Assembly: GCA_902519435.1 (NCBI GenBank)
Contig: CABYKC010000026.1
Span: forward strand, 1 to 7,445
Source: an uncultured Alphaproteobacteria bacterium
Lineage (GTDB): Bacteria > Pseudomonadota > Alphaproteobacteria > HIMB59 > GCA-002718135
DNA length: 7,445 nucleotides
Reading direction: 5' to 3'
Shown here: piece by piece, positions 6,466 through 7,445 of the stretch
Layout: every line of letters starts with the position of its first letter
Position numbering within the stretch: position 1 is the stretch's first letter
Program-made: the position numbers and the translations under genes
Notes under the pieces: generated by a model
The model's input: only the letters and a program-made list of their open reading frames with translations
What the model was told of the DNA's origin: nothing
The model's database searches: none

Positions 6466-7445
6466 CTAGGGGCATAGAATTATTGACCCTACAGAATTCC
6501 TTGATTGAATTAAATCATGAGCCTCACTAGCTTCGGATAATTTAAATCTTTTGAATATATTAGGCTTAATTTCTTTATTTTTAATTTTTGAAAACAATTT
6601 GTTACTACATTCTGTTAATTCTTCTGAATTACGAATATAATGCATTAATGTTGGTCTAGTATAATATAAACTTTTAGGATTAAATGTACTATGAAGATTT
6701 ACATCATTTACCATTCCTGAAGATTGTCCGAAAGATACCATTAGTCCTCTAAATTTTAAGCATTTTAGTGATATATAAAACGTATCTTTACCTACTCCAT
6801 CATAAACAACATTAACTCCCTCATTTTTTGTTAATTTTAAAACATTACTATGAACATCCTCTAGTTTATAATTAATAGTATATTCACATCCGTTTTCTTT
6901 TGCTAATGATGCTTTTTCATCAGTACTAACAGTACCTATCATTTTAGCTCCTATGGATTTTGCCCATTGACTAGCAATTAATCCTACACCTCCAGCAGCT
7001 GCATGAAATAAAAAAACTTCATCTTTTTGTAATTTATACAACCTTTCAAAAAGGTATTCGACGGTCATTCCCTGCAATAATATTGAAGCAGCTTCATCAT
7101 TTGAAATATATTCTGGTAATTTTACAACTCTTTGAGCATCAAAATCTCTAACTTCGCAATAAGCACCAATTGGAGGACTGAAGGAGTACGCTACTCTATC
7201 ACCAACTTTTAAGTTAGATACATTATCTCCAATTTCTATTACATCTCCTGCTGCTTCTACTCCTAAACAAAAAGGGATTTCTACAGGTAACGGGTATATT
7301 CCTGTTCTATGATACGTATCTATGTAGTTTATACCAATTGAAGTTTGGTTAATTCTGACCATATTTTCTTCAACATTTTTAGGTAAATCATAGTTTTCGT
7401 ATTTTAAAACTTCTGGACCACCTAGTTTACTAACTATTACTCTAT
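6466..7445 (-). CDS. qor: NADPH:quinone oxidoreductase, zeta-crystallin type (5' end missing)
   Basis: This is a soluble medium-chain dehydrogenase/reductase of the quinone oxidoreductase family, which reduces quinones with NADPH. The reading frame stays open to the right window edge: 27 codons precede the ATG at 7362. They encode the family's N-terminal block (SKLGGPEVLKYENYDLP), so that ATG is internal and the start lies a few codons outside. About 325 residues are visible, against roughly 327 in E. coli Qor as I recall it. Motifs, counted from the first visible residue, include SIGINYIDTYHRTGIYP (35-51), LGVEAAG (60-66), GDRVAY (81-86), the cofactor loop HAAAGGVGLIA (147-157), VVYDGVGKDTF and GLMVSFGQSSG. 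The zinc ligands of alcohol dehydrogenases are absent, as expected for this subfamily. The gene faces tRNA-Glu, and no terminator fits in the five-base gap. Confidence 0.94.
   Translation of the reverse strand, partial: RVIVSKLGGPEVLKYENYDLPKNVEENMVRINQTSIGINYIDTYHRTGIYPLPVEIPFCLGVEAAGDVIEIGDNVSNLKVGDRVAYSFSPPIGAYCEVRDFDAQRVVKLPEYISNDEAASILLQGMTVEYLFERLYKLQKDEVFLFHAAAGGVGLIASQWAKSIGAKMIGTVSTDEKASLAKENGCEYTINYKLEDVHSNVLKLTKNEGVNVVYDGVGKDTFYISLKCLKFRGLMVSFGQSSGMVNDVNLHSTFNPKSLYYTRPTLMHYIRNSEELTECSNKLFSKIKNKEIKPNIFKRFKLSEASEAHDLIQSRNSVGSIILCP

Noticed and set aside
6455..6475. ATGCC / GGCAT hairpin just after tRNA-Glu as a terminator
   Set aside because: The stem is five pairs, uses the tRNA's own 3' end, has an 11-base loop and no T tract on either strand.
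1..7445. A novel multi-gene defence, mobile or biosynthetic system
   Set aside because: Every gene but two (the partial left-edge gene and the small lipoprotein) is a recognisable housekeeping or rhodopsin gene. No repeats, integrase, transposase or CRISPR-like spacing were seen.

Overview
The window looks like chromosomal DNA from a streamlined, AT-rich marine alphaproteobacterium of the SAR11/Pelagibacter or HIMB59 (AEGEAN-169)-like type. The reasons are a proteorhodopsin gene, very AT-rich codon choice, intergenic gaps of only a few bases, and the alphaproteobacterial order rplM-rpsI-argC followed by hom and recJ. The L13 protein carries alphaproteobacterial wording ([15 protein letters not shown]). 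The lineage is inferred from gene content and order, not from a tree.

Layout: 1-159 is the 3' end of an unassigned plus-strand gene. 160-315 is a gene-free, A/T-tract-rich leader ending in a strong ribosome binding site. 316-1080 is a blue-tuned proton-pumping proteorhodopsin, closed by a clear intrinsic terminator (1103-1130). A candidate promoter then leads into a tightly packed plus-strand run: rplM, rpsI, argC, a 61-codon lipoprotein gene, hom and recJ. Gaps or overlaps are 2, 6, -4, 8 and 5 bases, so one transcript is likely. Next comes tRNA-Glu(TTC) at 6386-6460 with its own candidate promoter. Five bases beyond it, on the minus strand, is the stop of a convergent quinone oxidoreductase (Qor) gene that runs off the right edge. 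Its true start lies outside the window; the ATG at 7362 is internal.

Functionally, the run joins two 50S/30S ribosomal proteins (L13, S9), an arginine biosynthesis enzyme (ArgC), a threonine/methionine branch enzyme (Hom) and a recombination/repair exonuclease (RecJ). These are housekeeping functions co-transcribed by packing rather than a single pathway. Proteorhodopsin sits as a separate expression unit, with its own ribosome binding site and terminator and less AT-rich codons. No retinal-synthesis gene (blh, crt) is in the window.

I found no clear new multi-gene system, CRISPR array, insertion sequence or prophage. The points most worth checking are the tiny three-cysteine lipoprotein inside the amino-acid operon, an altered catalytic-region motif in Hom, a possibly leaderless rplM, and the self-contained proteorhodopsin cassette.
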